Shown one piece after another: positions 36,682 to 46,191 of a DNA stretch of 64,000 nucleotides. Position numbers and translations under genes: made by a program. This DNA comes from Opitutia bacterium ISCC 52 (GTDB lineage Bacteria; Verrucomicrobiota; Verrucomicrobiia; Opitutales; UBA2995): positions 1,612,001 through 1,676,000 of the forward strand of contig CP076040.1 in NCBI GenBank assembly GCA_014529675.2, given 5' to 3'. The notes under the pieces were generated by a model, which saw only the letters and a program-made list of their open reading frames with translations, did not search any database and was not told where the DNA came from. How positions within the stretch are numbered: position 1 is the first letter of the stretch; every line of letters starts with the position of its first letter.

Positions 36682-37442
36682 TTATTCGGCAAATACAACG
36701 ATGCCGGTGACATTGTCGGGTGCACCATTATCGAGCGTTTTCTGCACCAGTTGCTCCACAGTAGCTTCGGGAGTATTTCGAGCGGTTAGGATGCGTAGGA
36801 TTTCTTCCTCTGGGACCGGGCCGCTTATACCATCAGAACAGAATAAGAGTCGATCTCCACTGAGGATTCGGTGTTCTGTGAAATCTGGCTTTATGAGCTC
36901 ACGTTGTCCCAAGCAGTGTGTAAGGGTATGTTTGTAGTGCTCCGGGACTTCCTGGCTATCTGGGATTTGCTTTTGTTCTCGCGCAAATGTTTCCAAAGTG
37001 TGGTCGGTAGTGATTTGCTCGATTTTGCCGTACCGAACAAGGTAGATCCGTGAGTCGCCTATATGGGAAACCTCGAGGTTATTGTTGCGGATCATCCCCA
37101 TCGAAAGGGTCGTGCCGATGCCTAACCCATGAGCCGATATCTGCCGGTTTGAATCACTTGATGATTCACCTCTTTCATTAAGGTAGGCCAATAAATGCCT
37201 TCCCAGTCCTCATTTTTTCGGGCATTCGTCCACAATTCCAGATACTGAACGACGGCTTTACTCGCAAGGTCGCCAAAAGTAAGGCCGCCCAGTCCATCTG
37301 CCACTGCATATATATAGTTCTCCGTGTCGCAAAAGAAACTGTCTTCGTTCTTTTTGCGAACCATCACCACGTGGGTCATGCCGGCAGCTGTGAAATTCAT
37401 AAACGGTTGTAAGTGAGTAGTCGGAATATTAAAGTCAATCAT
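36682..37442 (-). pseudogene. PP2C phosphatase disrupted by a frameshift
   Basis: The first part (ATG at 37442) encodes NEDSFFCDTENYIYAVADGLGG, the PP2C metal-binding N-terminus, up to EVNHQVIQ. The second part, in another frame, encodes GLGIGTTLS, HIGDSRIYLV, LLFCSDGISG and PDNVTGIVVF, the rest of the same fold. The frames meet near 37140, so a single 1-2 nt indel has split one gene of about 253 codons. No slippery heptamer is apparent at the junction, so programmed frameshifting is unlikely. A sequencing error would also explain it. It leads the leftward TPR and nitroreductase genes. Confidence 0.8.
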
Positions 37443-37524
37443 CCCATCATCGGAAAGATTGATCGCCAGCCAGCCTCTGAAGCGAGTGATCTGCAGTCTT
37501 TTTTGACTCTTTTACAAATAGAGT

Positions 37525-37968
37525 TTAGGCTTCGTTTGGAGGTTTTTGTGGGCCTCCCGGCCTGGCTGCGGGTCCCTGAACCGCCTGCAAGGGTATGCTG
37601 GCTAGCACTTCCTCGTTCCAATAAACATCGAATGAATATTGTCCCGGTGCAGGAATCGGTAGACCTTGCATATTCAAGGTTAGGTTTCTTGATATAAAAT
37701 ACTGCTCGTCCGGAATGGCGCCAATCTGAATACCGAATTTGAGCGGACCTTTGGGGAGCAGTTCTTTGCCATCCGCATCTACAAAGATTACCTTAAATTG
37801 ATGCTTCCCGAGGTCTGTTTGATTAAACAAGAACCTTAGCGCCAGCGTGCAATGCGGGTGTTGGTTCGGGTATTTGCTGCTCCAGATAGTGTCAAAGGCA
37901 CCGAGGATACAGAGCTTGCCATTGTAATCAGAGGCGGAATCGCAAATGACTGATGTGAGTAATTCCAT
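37525..37968 (-). CDS. DUF6941-like protein of unknown function
   Basis: This 147-residue soluble protein begins MELLTSVICDSASDYNGKL and continues with LGAFDTI, a pattern I associate with DUF6941-like proteins. The central region alternates short beta strands (HQFKVIFVDADGKEL, YFISRNLTLNMQGLPI, GQYSFDVYWNEE). The tail is Pro/Gly rich (GPAARPGGPQKPPNEA) and probably disordered. No catalytic residues are obvious. It starts 4 bp after the broken GNAT gene on the same strand, so they probably formed an operon. The family assignment is tentative and no function can be given. Confidence 0.55.
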   Translation of the reverse strand: MELLTSVICDSASDYNGKLCILGAFDTIWSSKYPNQHPHCTLALRFLFNQTDLGKHQFKVIFVDADGKELLPKGPLKFGIQIGAIPDEQYFISRNLTLNMQGLPIPAPGQYSFDVYWNEEVLASIPLQAVQGPAARPGGPQKPPNEA

Positions 37969-37972
37969 GGAG

Positions 37973-38569
37973 CTAGCTTTTCAGGAAAGAGTCTGGCTGC
38001 AATGCTTCAGTGCGCATTTTGTCAGCGGGTCTTGGCATAACAATGGAGATCACGAGTTCGTCACCGATGTTTGGGTGGATGCCATATCGTTTGAAGGTTC
38101 CCTCGAGAGACAAACCTGCTTTTTCCATGACTCGCCCGGATGCTGGGTTATCGATATCGCATAATGCACTTATTCGGTAGATTTCTGGCTGGTTTAGAGC
38201 CCAGTCAGTCCAGTGTTGAAGTACCTCGGTTATGAGACCTTGTCCCCAGTAGGGGCGTGCTATCAAGTAGCCCACCTCAGCTTTGAATTGATCAACGCCT
38301 ATGGAGAAGGATCCAATAAGCTCTTACGGCTTGTCGTGCTTGAAAAGCAGATACGCGATGCCGGGTTTGCTGTCCCATTCTTTAATGATATAGCTGAGCC
38401 AGGACTGGAGGTCTTCTAGCTTCTCGTAAGGCTTGAAGACCAGGTAACGGGTTACCTCGGGGTCCGTTGCGTAGACATCGAACATTGCTTGTGCATCGCC
38501 CATGACTGGCTTTCGGCCCATAACACGATTGGTCTGGAAAGAATCAGGTGGAATAGAAGCTGTGTTCAT
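37973..38569 (-). pseudogene. GNAT N-acetyltransferase gene with in-frame TAA
   Basis: From the ATG at 38569 a GNAT-like sequence reads DVYATDPEVTRYLVF and YLLFKHDKP, then a TAA at 38324-38326. The same frame goes on as ELIGSFSIGVDQFKAEVGYLIA, RPYWGQGLITEVLQ (acetyl-CoA pyrophosphate-binding loop) and NPASGRVMEKAGLSLEG, to a normal end at 37973. Length without the stop would be about 198 codons, typical for RimJ/RimL-type acetyltransferases. The stop removes the whole cofactor-binding half, so the gene is inactive unless read through. Confidence 0.82.
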
Positions 38570-38719
38570 TACTTGTAGTAGAGAAATGTTGAAGTTCAGA
38601 AGCTGAGAAACCAAGCTAATTGTAGGTCTTATGAACGGAGGGTTTGCCAATTGTTAGAAAAACCGAAACGGCTATAGACAAAACAAATACCTGAATCCGT
38701 TATAGAGATAGTCGGCACC

Positions 38720-39637
38720 ATGATATCCATTTAAAATCTTACCAAAAGGTATGGCAGCATAACCGCTCTCGATGGGGTTAGCCTAACGGTTAAAAAAGGT
38801 GAATTCTTTGGCCTTGTGGGTCCCAATGGGGCCGGCAAGAGCACACTGATGAATATTTTGTCGGGCTACACATTCGCTGACGAAGGCGTTCTTCAGCTAA
38901 ACGACAAGACTTTGCAGGAAGACGATCCGGAAGGGCGTCGTATTTTGGGACTCGTACCTCAGAGCCTTGCTCTTTATGAGGAATTCTCAGCCTTCGATAA
39001 CCTGGAAGTGTTTGGGAGTATCTATGAGATTCCAAAGAAAGAGCTGAAAGAGAAAATTCACTTTTGGCTTAATAAGGTTCAGTTGTGGGATCGGAGAAAG
39101 GATAAAGTCAAAGGCTTCTCCGGGGGTATGAAACGTCGCCTCAATATTGTCGCAAGCTTACTACACGATCCAGAGATACTGCTTTGCGATGAACCAACGG
39201 TTGGAATAGATCCACAATCGCGAAATGCCATCTTCGACTTTCTCGAAGAGCAAAATCAAAAAGACCTTACGGTAGTCTATACCACGCACTACATGGAAGA
39301 GGTGGAACGGATGTGCAAGCGCATCGCGATTATCGACTCCGGAAACATAATTACTGAAGGATCACGGAACTGACTGGTCAGCCAATTGCCTTATGATACT
39401 TCCATTTCGTTTGAAGTGGATCGAGTTGAATCGGAGATCCGAGAGGCTCTTTCTGAATTCGGTGAGCTTAGCATAGAGGGAAATATTGGGACTCTGAATC
39501 CGGGAGATGATTTTAAACTCTCTCAGTTTTTTCAGCTTCTGGAGAGTAAAGCAGTGCCTTATCACCGTTTTCAGATTCGGCAACCGTCCTTGGAAACCCT
39601 CTTTCTGCACTTAACAGGGAAGGAACTAAGAGAATGA
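38720..39637 (+). pseudogene. ABC-2-type transporter ATPase gene with two in-frame stops
   Basis: The frame starts ATG-ATA-TCC-ATT at 38720, followed directly by TAA (38732-38734) where related proteins have Glu (MISI-E-NLTKRYG). It continues with the complete ATPase: Walker A GPNGAGKS, Q-loop LVPQSLALY, signature FSGGMKRRL, Walker [11 protein letters not shown] and H-loop YTTHYMEEVE. A second in-frame stop, TGA at 39371-39373, interrupts the C-terminal domain (EGSRN-stop-LVSQLPYD), which continues to 39637. It overlaps the permease start by an ATGA, showing the old operon. Two independent stops make true decay likely. Confidence 0.85.
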
Positions 39638-40292
39638 AAATAGTTTTCGCATTATTGGCTAAAGACTGGAAGGCCTTCTGGGGAGACAAGGTAGCCGTAC
39701 TGCTTACCTTCTTGGTTCCATTTTTCATCATCTACTTGATGGGAAATATATTTGGGATCTCTCCGAGTAAAGAGAACTTCGGCATGGGTGGCCCTGCGGG
39801 GATTCGCTTAGGTGTCGTTGACCAGACTGAACCGAAAATCGTTCAAGCGATGATTGACGCTATCGATGAAGATGAAGCTTTCCGAACAATTCAAACACGT
39901 ACGACCAATACCGGTGAGGAAATTCCTCTAACGGAGTCCGAAGTAAGAGCGGGTATAGAGGGTAATCAATACCGCTATGCATTGGTATTTCCCGTGGATG
40001 CTTTTGGGAATGGATTCGGATTTAAAGTAAAACTCCTTCAGAATCCGCGGAATCAAATAGAGACTCAGACGACCGAGGGCTTGATTCAAAAGAACCTAAT
40101 GATGGCTTACTTCGAAAACATTTGGGACCTCCCCATATTGAAGGCCGATCCTGAGGTGGTTGAAGCTTTTGTGGGTCCTATAGCGGATTTAGTTGAAGAA
40201 TTGTTTGATGTGCCAGAAGAGAAGTTTCGTTCTGTTTTCAAGGAAGATAGTTTTGTCCCAGATTTTAGGAAGATTATGGCGGATAATACCGA
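39634..40292 (+). pseudogene. Truncated ABC-2-type permease
   Basis: The start overlaps the ATPase stop. The first 25 residues and the first membrane segment (VAVLLTFLVPFFIIYLMG) are normal for an ABC-2 permease, followed by the large extracytoplasmic loop to about PDFRKIMADN. The remaining membrane segments are missing. The frame runs on to 40428 only by reading the opposite strand of an NRPS condensation-domain remnant. The junction is near 40290. A deletion or rearrangement joined the two genes tail to tail. The product could not form a transport channel. Confidence 0.8.
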
Positions 40293-41300
40293 GGGGGAGG
40301 GGTGTGTTTTCGTGATCTCTCAATTGGACCCAATTCTGTTGGATCCTTCTTGTAAATTCATCAACTGTTTCGGAGGAGTCGACTTTGACGATGACTGGGA
40401 CCGTGTTTACAAAGAGTCCGACTGTTGATTCGGCGTCCAAGATATTGGATTTTCGGCAAGCCCTGGGAGCTCCAAACATCACCGTATCCTGTCCAGTGCT
40501 CAGATGTAGAAACATTCCCCAGGCCGCTTGTCCAAGTATATTGAGTGAGGTTTCTGACTTTCTGACCAGTTTGATAAGCGCGTCGACAGCTTGCTGCTTA
40601 GGAATCGAGATTTGAGAGACTGCTGATTCCCTGAAGGTTTACCTCCTTTGAACCCCATTCCAAAATTGAGTGCGGTAGTCTCTTTAAGATCTTCGAGTTG
40701 TTTATTCCAAAAGGCGCTGGAGCTCTTCCATGATTGTTTTTCCGTCCATTTGAGATACTCCTCGTAGGACGGACATTTCTTGAGGCGAACCGACCTACCT
40801 ACTTTCAGCGCTTTGTAGACCTCAATGAATTCCTGAATCAGCTTCAATCTGGCTCGACCGTCAAACAATGCATGGTGTGTCGTCCAAACAAGCTCGGAGC
40901 GTCTGGAGTGAATGCGGATCAGTTACAGTCTGCTTAAATTGCCTTTTAAAGGATCGAAGCCACGGGACAGGTCTTGGTTTAAATAGGAAGTCAGTTGATT
41001 GTGTCTTTTAGTCCGTGGCAAATGGCTCCAGTCCAGGAATTTAAATTCGACCTGTAGTTTTCCGCTCTTTTGAATACGTAGACGATCGCCCTTTCCAAAC
41101 TCAAAGGTGTGGTAGAAGGTGTCGTGGCGCTTCAACACGCGCTTCCAGGCTCTTTCTAGGAGGTCCTGATTAACGGTTTCTAAAAACGTCCATCGGAATT
41201 GCTGTACATACGGCTGCGATTCATGGCCAAGTAGACTAGGCAGGAGCATACTAGTCTGCATGGGCGATGCAAACAATCCGCATTTGTTTGAACGATTCAT
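40290..41300 (-). pseudogene. Decayed NRPS condensation-domain gene
   Basis: Three pieces read as one condensation domain. The first (ATG at 41300) has an opening such as SPMQTSMLLPSLLG and AWKRVLKRHDTF. After a TAA (40923-40925) the same frame continues LIRIHSRRSELVWTT-HHALFDG, which holds the catalytic HHxxxDG histidines. A frameshift near 40620 leads to SQISIPKQQAVDALIKLV, GQDTVMFGAPR and STVGLFVNTVPV. The end is lost at the ABC permease junction near 40290. Such domains form peptide bonds in non-ribosomal peptide synthesis. No adenylation or carrier domain remains. The ABC pair may once have exported the product (inference). Confidence 0.8.
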
Positions 41301-41802
41301 GGATGAGAAGCAGGGATTTCAAAGGCAATGACAATTCCTTAGGCTTCAAGCTTCAATTGAGCCGCTGAACAATGGCAGGAATTTACACCTTGATTACATC
41401 GTTTTGAGGCTTTAAATTAAGACTGAGGATGGATCCTGCCTCTTCTATTGAGCTTTGAGGATCGTTCTTTTGCCAATATTAAGAGTAGACGTTTTTTGTA
41501 AGTAGTTGAATGAGAAAGAGAAAAAGATTCCTTGGAAATTAATAAATACCCTCGAAGGACAGAGTTGAGTGCGAAAGTGCTCAAATTTCTGAATCCTGTC
41601 CTATTGAGGTTTTTCCTGTAACGCTGATGTAAATTCCATTTTTAAATTCATTTCGCTTAATCAGTAATTTGCAGGAAAAATTTCCTCTCGCGATTGCCAG
41701 TCGAATCAGACACAAAATTTTGAAATTCAATTATCCCAACGTTACGGGTGCAAAAGACAAAGCCCATTCCTGCTAAACAATGAATGATAAAGTTTCCACA
41801 TT
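41301..41802. other. Intergenic region, 502 bp, no gene seen
   Basis: There is no credible coding frame or structured repeat. The right half is AT-rich and should contain the promoter of the nitroreductase at 41803. It may be residual DNA of the decayed biosynthetic locus. Confidence 0.5.
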
Positions 41803-42453
41803 ATGCCTACATTCACAAACGAAGAACTATTGCAGCAACTGAATTGGCGTTACGCCACTAAGCTATTTGATCCGGGTCGAAAAATTAATGCCGAAACGAT
41901 TACGGCCATCGAAGATTCCATGGTCCTTTCGCCTTCGTCTTTCGGTCTGCAACCCTGGAAATTCATCTTTGTGGAGGATCAGGCAACCAAGGATCAATTA
42001 CTCCCGTTGTCCTGGAACCAACCCCAGACACGCGATTGTTCCCATTTTGTCGTACTTTGCTACGATGACTCCTTCGAGCTTTCTGAGGTCGATCGATACA
42101 TCGACGCAACCTTAGAGGCAAGGGGAGGGCAGGCTTCCGATCACGATGCTCTTAAAGGACAGATGGTTAGCTTTGTTCAACGGTCCATCGATGGAGCTAC
42201 TATTGACGATTGGTGTAAGAATCAAATTTACATCGCCTTAGGTCAATTGATGGCGAGTGCTGCTTTTCTTGGAATCGATACGTGTCCCATGGAGGGTATT
42301 CAGCCTTCTGAATTCGACAAAGTGCTCAAATTGGAGAATAGTGGCTTTAAAACCATGGTTGCTTGTGCATTGGGGTATCGCTCCGAAGACGATAAATATG
42401 CCACCCTTCCAAAAGTGCGTTACCCGAAAGATCAGATTATCGAGCGGATTTGA
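41803..42453 (+). CDS. NAD(P)H-dependent nitroreductase-family oxidoreductase (NfsB-like)
   Basis: This 216-residue protein matches the NfsB-like branch of FMN nitroreductases: WRYATKLFDPGRKI near residue 15 in place of the R-x-S/T-x-R motif, LSPSSFGLQPWKFIFVE for FMN binding, and IALGQLMASAAFLGIDTCPMEG in the dimer/FMN region near 145. Such enzymes reduce nitro compounds, quinones or enones with NAD(P)H and act in the cytoplasm as homodimers. Here it is intact, in contrast to the broken nitroreductase at 35.6-36.3 kb, which belongs to another subgroup. It stands alone, 95 bp ahead of the azurin gene. Confidence 0.9.
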   Translation: MPTFTNEELLQQLNWRYATKLFDPGRKINAETITAIEDSMVLSPSSFGLQPWKFIFVEDQATKDQLLPLSWNQPQTRDCSHFVVLCYDDSFELSEVDRYIDATLEARGGQASDHDALKGQMVSFVQRSIDGATIDDWCKNQIYIALGQLMASAAFLGIDTCPMEGIQPSEFDKVLKLENSGFKTMVACALGYRSEDDKYATLPKVRYPKDQIIERI

Positions 42454-42548
42454 ATAGCCATTTTTAAATAATTAAGGAACCTCGGCTTGCTTTTTTAATC
42501 AAATCAGTAAATTCCAACATTAATACTAATTTAACCGGCATTACATTT

Positions 42549-42998
42549 ATGAAATCAAAACTCACTACCATTCTCTTGGTTTTAGGCATTTCCGCATTGT
42601 TTTCTTCCGCCGTGAACGGAGCTACCATTGAGATTGCCGCTAACGATACCATGCAGTTCAACTCCAAGGCTTTTGAAGTGCCTGCAGGTGAAGAAGTCAC
42701 CCTGGTTTTCAAAAACCTTGGAAAACTTCCAAAGGCGGCCATGGGGCACAATGTAGTTATTCTTAAGCCAGGCTCAGATGTGCCTAAGTTTGGAATGGGT
42801 GCTGTTGCTGCGGCTGCGACCGAGTATGTGCCGCAAGACGATGCGACGAAGGCGCTGATTGTTGCGCATACAAAACTGCTTGGTCCCGGTGAAGAAGAAA
42901 CTATTACATTTACCCTTCCTGAGGCTGGTGCGTATCCTTTTGTATGCTCCTTTCCAGGTCACTTTGCATTGATGCAAGGAATCATCACCGCGAAGTAA
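42549..42998 (+). CDS. Azurin (type 1 blue copper protein)
   Basis: This 149-residue protein has a signal peptide (about 24 residues ending VNGA) and a mature azurin sequence of the usual 125 residues. The type 1 copper ligands are visible: His in MGHNVVIL, and Cys, His and Met in the C-terminal CSFPGHFALMQG. The conserved opening IEIAANDTMQF is also present. It carries electrons in the periplasm, typically between cytochromes and oxidases or reductases. Possible partners in the window are the PQQ dehydrogenase with its cytochrome domain just downstream and the Ior-type molybdenum enzyme (inference). A terminator follows. Confidence 0.95.
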   Translation: MKSKLTTILLVLGISALFSSAVNGATIEIAANDTMQFNSKAFEVPAGEEVTLVFKNLGKLPKAAMGHNVVILKPGSDVPKFGMGAVAAAATEYVPQDDATKALIVAHTKLLGPGEEETITFTLPEAGAYPFVCSFPGHFALMQGIITAK

Positions 42999-43019
42999 AC
43001 GATCTTAATTAATCTTTCG

Positions 43020-43058
43020 AAGGCTGCATGCTCCGGTGTGCAGCCTTTTTGTTTTTTA
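43020..43058 (+). terminator. Rho-independent terminator of the azurin gene
   Basis: AAGGCTGCA (43020-43028) pairs with TGCAGCCTT (43039-43047), a 9-bp perfect stem with a 10-nt loop, followed by TTTTTGTTTTTT. It lies about 20 bp after the azurin stop codon. Confidence 0.9.
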
Positions 43059-43128
43059 TTTAGCTGCGGTGGTGACACCACAGAAAGTATCGAGGGTACG
43101 CCAGGCAACAGCTCGGCAAATCATATTT

Positions 43129-43154
43129 GTAGCCATAGTGGATACACTGTGGAT
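43129..43154. repeat. Degenerate member of the CCACGGT hairpin family
   Basis: GTAGCCATAGTG-GATA-CACTGTGGAT has arms of 8 bp with one mismatch. The flanking GTAG and the GGAT after the stem match the clearer copies at 46925, 47055, 47192 and 50294. The region 43059-43305 holds no gene. Confidence 0.5.
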
Positions 43155-43305
43155 CGGCTTTGACTTCAAAATACCTATTCCGGAGCAAGCTTCAAAGCAA
43201 ATCAGTATCGGTATCCAAATGTAGGAGGGTAGCTTGCTGCCGATCTCACGTCATCTAACATTGTAACTGCAGCCTACAGTCGACTGCATTCCTCCGCAGC
43301 CCGAC

Positions 43306-46092
43306 TCAATTCAACGGCGCAATCCGAATGTTCCGCCACTTCATCACGAATTGGCGTTCGCCTTGAATCCCATGAACCTGGAGCCCTATGAATCCCTTGG
43401 GGTGGGTTTTATATACGTCTTCCCGAACCAGGTCCTCAATCAAATGTCCATTGACCCAGGTACGCATGCGAGGTCCCTCAGCGATGATGCGAACTTGATT
43501 CCATCCTTCTGAACGGAAGTGGTCGTGACCTTTCTCCTGCTTTTCTTTGGAGGACAGCCATCCGGTTCCCAAGGCTTCGCCATATAGAATGCCACTGGTA
43601 AATTTGCCTTCTCCAAAATTGCGACGTACTTCCATTTGCGGCCCCCACACACGTCCTGCACGCCAGCTATGATGATCTTTTTCCGTTACGGGCCTGACTG
43701 ATGAGCGGAACTGAATGCCTTGATTCGTGACGTCATCCACCATGGTTTCCAAATCCAATTGAAAATCTCCAAATTCTTCCGTGGTGCACAGGAATGAGTT
43801 TCTACTTCCGGGCTTTGTTCGTCCTACTATAGCGCCATCCTCCACAGAGTAGCTGTGATATCCATTCATCTGGACCCAGCCATCCAGGGTCTCCCCATCG
43901 AACAGATCAATCCAACCATCCTTATCTGTTATAGAAGTAAGTGTAGAGCTTGCGGTTTTTTCTTCGGGTAGCGCAAAGGCAATGATCGATTTTCCAGATG
44001 GGGTTCTATTCTTTCCTCCTCCTCCTGCTACGATCACCAGATACTGTTTGCCATCGTTTAGGTAAACACTGGGAGTCGCATAACCTCCAGCGGGAAGTTT
44101 ATACTCCCAGAGTAGTTTGCCGCGGCTCTTTTCGAACGCTCGTATCTTTTCGTCGGCAGTAGCTGCAATGAATACAATACCACCAGCAGTCGCTACTGCA
44201 CCGCCGAAATTGGGCGTACCGGTGTTGCGGATACCGCGCTTAACCAGTTCGGGGAATTCTCCCAATGGTACACGCCAGACATAATCTCCGGTGGAGAGGT
44301 CGATGGCATTGAGCGTACCCCATGGAGGATTGATAATTGGATAACCGTCCTGGTCATTGAGAAAACCGTAACCTTCGTAGAGATAACGGACTTTCCCGCC
44401 TTCCATGGAGTCCGCTGCAGGATCCACTTTATCCGAAGACATGTATTTTGAAACGTCCTCAACTTCCTTTTTGGTTAGGTGAGGAAAGCCAGGCATTATG
44501 TTACCTCCCGTACGAATCCATTGGGCAATCTCTTCTTCGCTCTTATCAAGTTTCAACACGCTTGGGTAAATCGGGGGAATACCTTTTCTGTCCGGTCCAT
44601 GGCAACTGGTGCAGTTGCGTTCGTAGACAACCCGCCCTCGTTGCTCAGCCGAGAGCTTGGTGCTATCGGCAGGCTCAAAACTCTTTTTAAGTTTAAGCAA
44701 TCCTGGTGCATCATTGGTGTTTACATAGATGATATTGTTATAGGGATCGTAAGAACTTCCATGCCACTCTACACCACCCAACGTTCCGGGTTGGGCGATC
44801 ACACCTTGCTCAGAGGGCGGCGCATAAAAGGTGGCTGGTTCGTAGCGTTCGAACAGTCGTTTGGCATACTGGTAACTCTCCGGACTGATCCGTGTAAGAT
44901 CCGCCTCGGTGATTGAGGTTCGCGTGAGCGGCTTCGGCTTAAGGGGAAAAGGTTGGGTAGGCCAGGCTTCCTCTCCCTCCACCGTAGATGGAGGCACGGG
45001 CATTTCGATCACCGGAAAAATCGGTTCACCGGTGTCACGATCCAGGACAAAGGTGAACCCCATCTTGGTAAACTGAACCACAGCATCCTGTTCGTTTCCG
45101 TCCTTTTGTATGGTAACCAGATTGGGCGGTGGGGGATTGTCGTAATCCCAGATATCGTGGTGAACGGTTTGGTAGTGCCATTGTCGTTTCCCCGTTGTCG
45201 CGTCCAGGGCCAGCACGCAGTTCGCAAACAGATTCTGTCCTTTGCGGTATCCGCCATAGAAGTCGTTGGCGGCAGATCCAGTGGAGGCAAAGACCCAGCC
45301 ACGATCTTCATCTACCGTTAGGCCTCCCCATGAATTGGCGCCTCCGTATTTTTCTCCTTCCACCCATTCCCAGGTGTCGTAGCCAAATTCACCTTCTTGA
45401 GGTATCGTATGAAAGATCCATTTGAATTCACCGGTGATCGTGTCGAAGGCCCGAATGTGGCCAGGTGTTGAATCGTAGCCTTCGGGCACTCGCGAAACTA
45501 CCATGAGGTAGTTTTTGTAGACGGCTCCCGGGTTGGTGACTTCGACCGATGCTCTTTCAGGATCTACTCCCAGGTGATGCCGTAGGTCGATGTGACCGCC
45601 ATGGCCGAAGGAGGTAATTAATTCACCGGTCTTTGCATTGAGGGCATACATGCGATCCTTGACTGCGTGAAATATGCGTCTATCAGATCGATCTTCCGAT
45701 TCCCAGTAAACAAGCCCACGGTTGCGTCCTCGGAACACTTGCTTTTCCGGATGATGTTCTTCTGAAATGAACTTCCAAACTTCTTCTCCCGATCCCGCAT
45801 CAATCGCGACCGCCCTTAACGAGGAGGTGGTAAAATACATTAATCCATCAATGATGATAGGATTACTATGCATGTTGGAACGCTCCGTGGCGTCGTCGAC
45901 CTGATATTCCCAGGCAGGTTCCAGTCGGTGAACGTTAGCCGCATGAATATAGGCAAGCTCGGAGTATTGATTGCTTTTCTGATCACCCTTGTGGATGCCC
46001 CAATCCGTGTAGTTGTCCAGTCGGTTGGCACTGGAATGGGAAGTATAAACAAGAACGAGGAATGCTGATAGGGTAACTCTTAGGGGCGTCAT
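43306..46092 (-). CDS. PQQ-dependent dehydrogenase with inserted cytochrome c and C-terminal DUF1080
   Basis: The ATG at 46092 gives 928 residues with a signal peptide (LSAFLVLVYTSHSSA). Order: PQQ beta-propeller blades from about residue 20, including TDWGIHKGDQKSNQYSEL, HDIWDYDNPPPPNL and GGVEWHGSSYDP; an inserted cytochrome c domain with C494-T-S-C-H498 and methionine in NIMPGFPHL; return to the propeller with NFGGAVATAGGIVFIA; then a DUF1080/3-keto-disaccharide hydrolase-like jelly roll from DLFDGETLDGWVQ to the end. The first part oxidises alcohols or sugars in the periplasm and passes electrons to the haem. The fused DUF1080 may bind carbohydrate and point to a sugar substrate (inference). 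It diverges from the gene at 46192. Confidence 0.88.
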   Translation of the reverse strand: MTPLRVTLSAFLVLVYTSHSSANRLDNYTDWGIHKGDQKSNQYSELAYIHAANVHRLEPAWEYQVDDATERSNMHSNPIIIDGLMYFTTSSLRAVAIDAGSGEEVWKFISEEHHPEKQVFRGRNRGLVYWESEDRSDRRIFHAVKDRMYALNAKTGELITSFGHGGHIDLRHHLGVDPERASVEVTNPGAVYKNYLMVVSRVPEGYDSTPGHIRAFDTITGEFKWIFHTIPQEGEFGYDTWEWVEGEKYGGANSWGGLTVDEDRGWVFASTGSAANDFYGGYRKGQNLFANCVLALDATTGKRQWHYQTVHHDIWDYDNPPPPNLVTIQKDGNEQDAVVQFTKMGFTFVLDRDTGEPIFPVIEMPVPPSTVEGEEAWPTQPFPLKPKPLTRTSITEADLTRISPESYQYAKRLFERYEPATFYAPPSEQGVIAQPGTLGGVEWHGSSYDPYNNIIYVNTNDAPGLLKLKKSFEPADSTKLSAEQRGRVVYERNCTSCHGPDRKGIPPIYPSVLKLDKSEEEIAQWIRTGGNIMPGFPHLTKKEVEDVSKYMSSDKVDPAADSMEGGKVRYLYEGYGFLNDQDGYPIINPPWGTLNAIDLSTGDYVWRVPLGEFPELVKRGIRNTGTPNFGGAVATAGGIVFIAATADEKIRAFEKSRGKLLWEYKLPAGGYATPSVYLNDGKQYLVIVAGGGGKNRTPSGKSIIAFALPEEKTASSTLTSITDKDGWIDLFDGETLDGWVQMNGYHSYSVEDGAIVGRTKPGSRNSFLCTTEEFGDFQLDLETMVDDVTNQGIQFRSSVRPVTEKDHHSWRAGRVWGPQMEVRRNFGEGKFTSGILYGEALGTGWLSSKEKQEKGHDHFRSEGWNQVRIIAEGPRMRTWVNGHLIEDLVREDVYKTHPKGFIGLQVHGIQGERQFVMKWRNIRIAPLN

Positions 46093-46191
46093 GTCTGCTG
46101 AATGTTTTATTAAGCGTTCAGCTCCTTCAAGGGCAAAGAATCTATTATTGTTTATTGTAGAGTGTGGGGAGTCCTGACACAGTCCTGGAAA

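Noticed and set aside
36682-37442. Programmed frameshift in the PP2C gene
   Set aside because: No slippery sequence or downstream structure is apparent where the frames meet, and the genes around it are also decayed.
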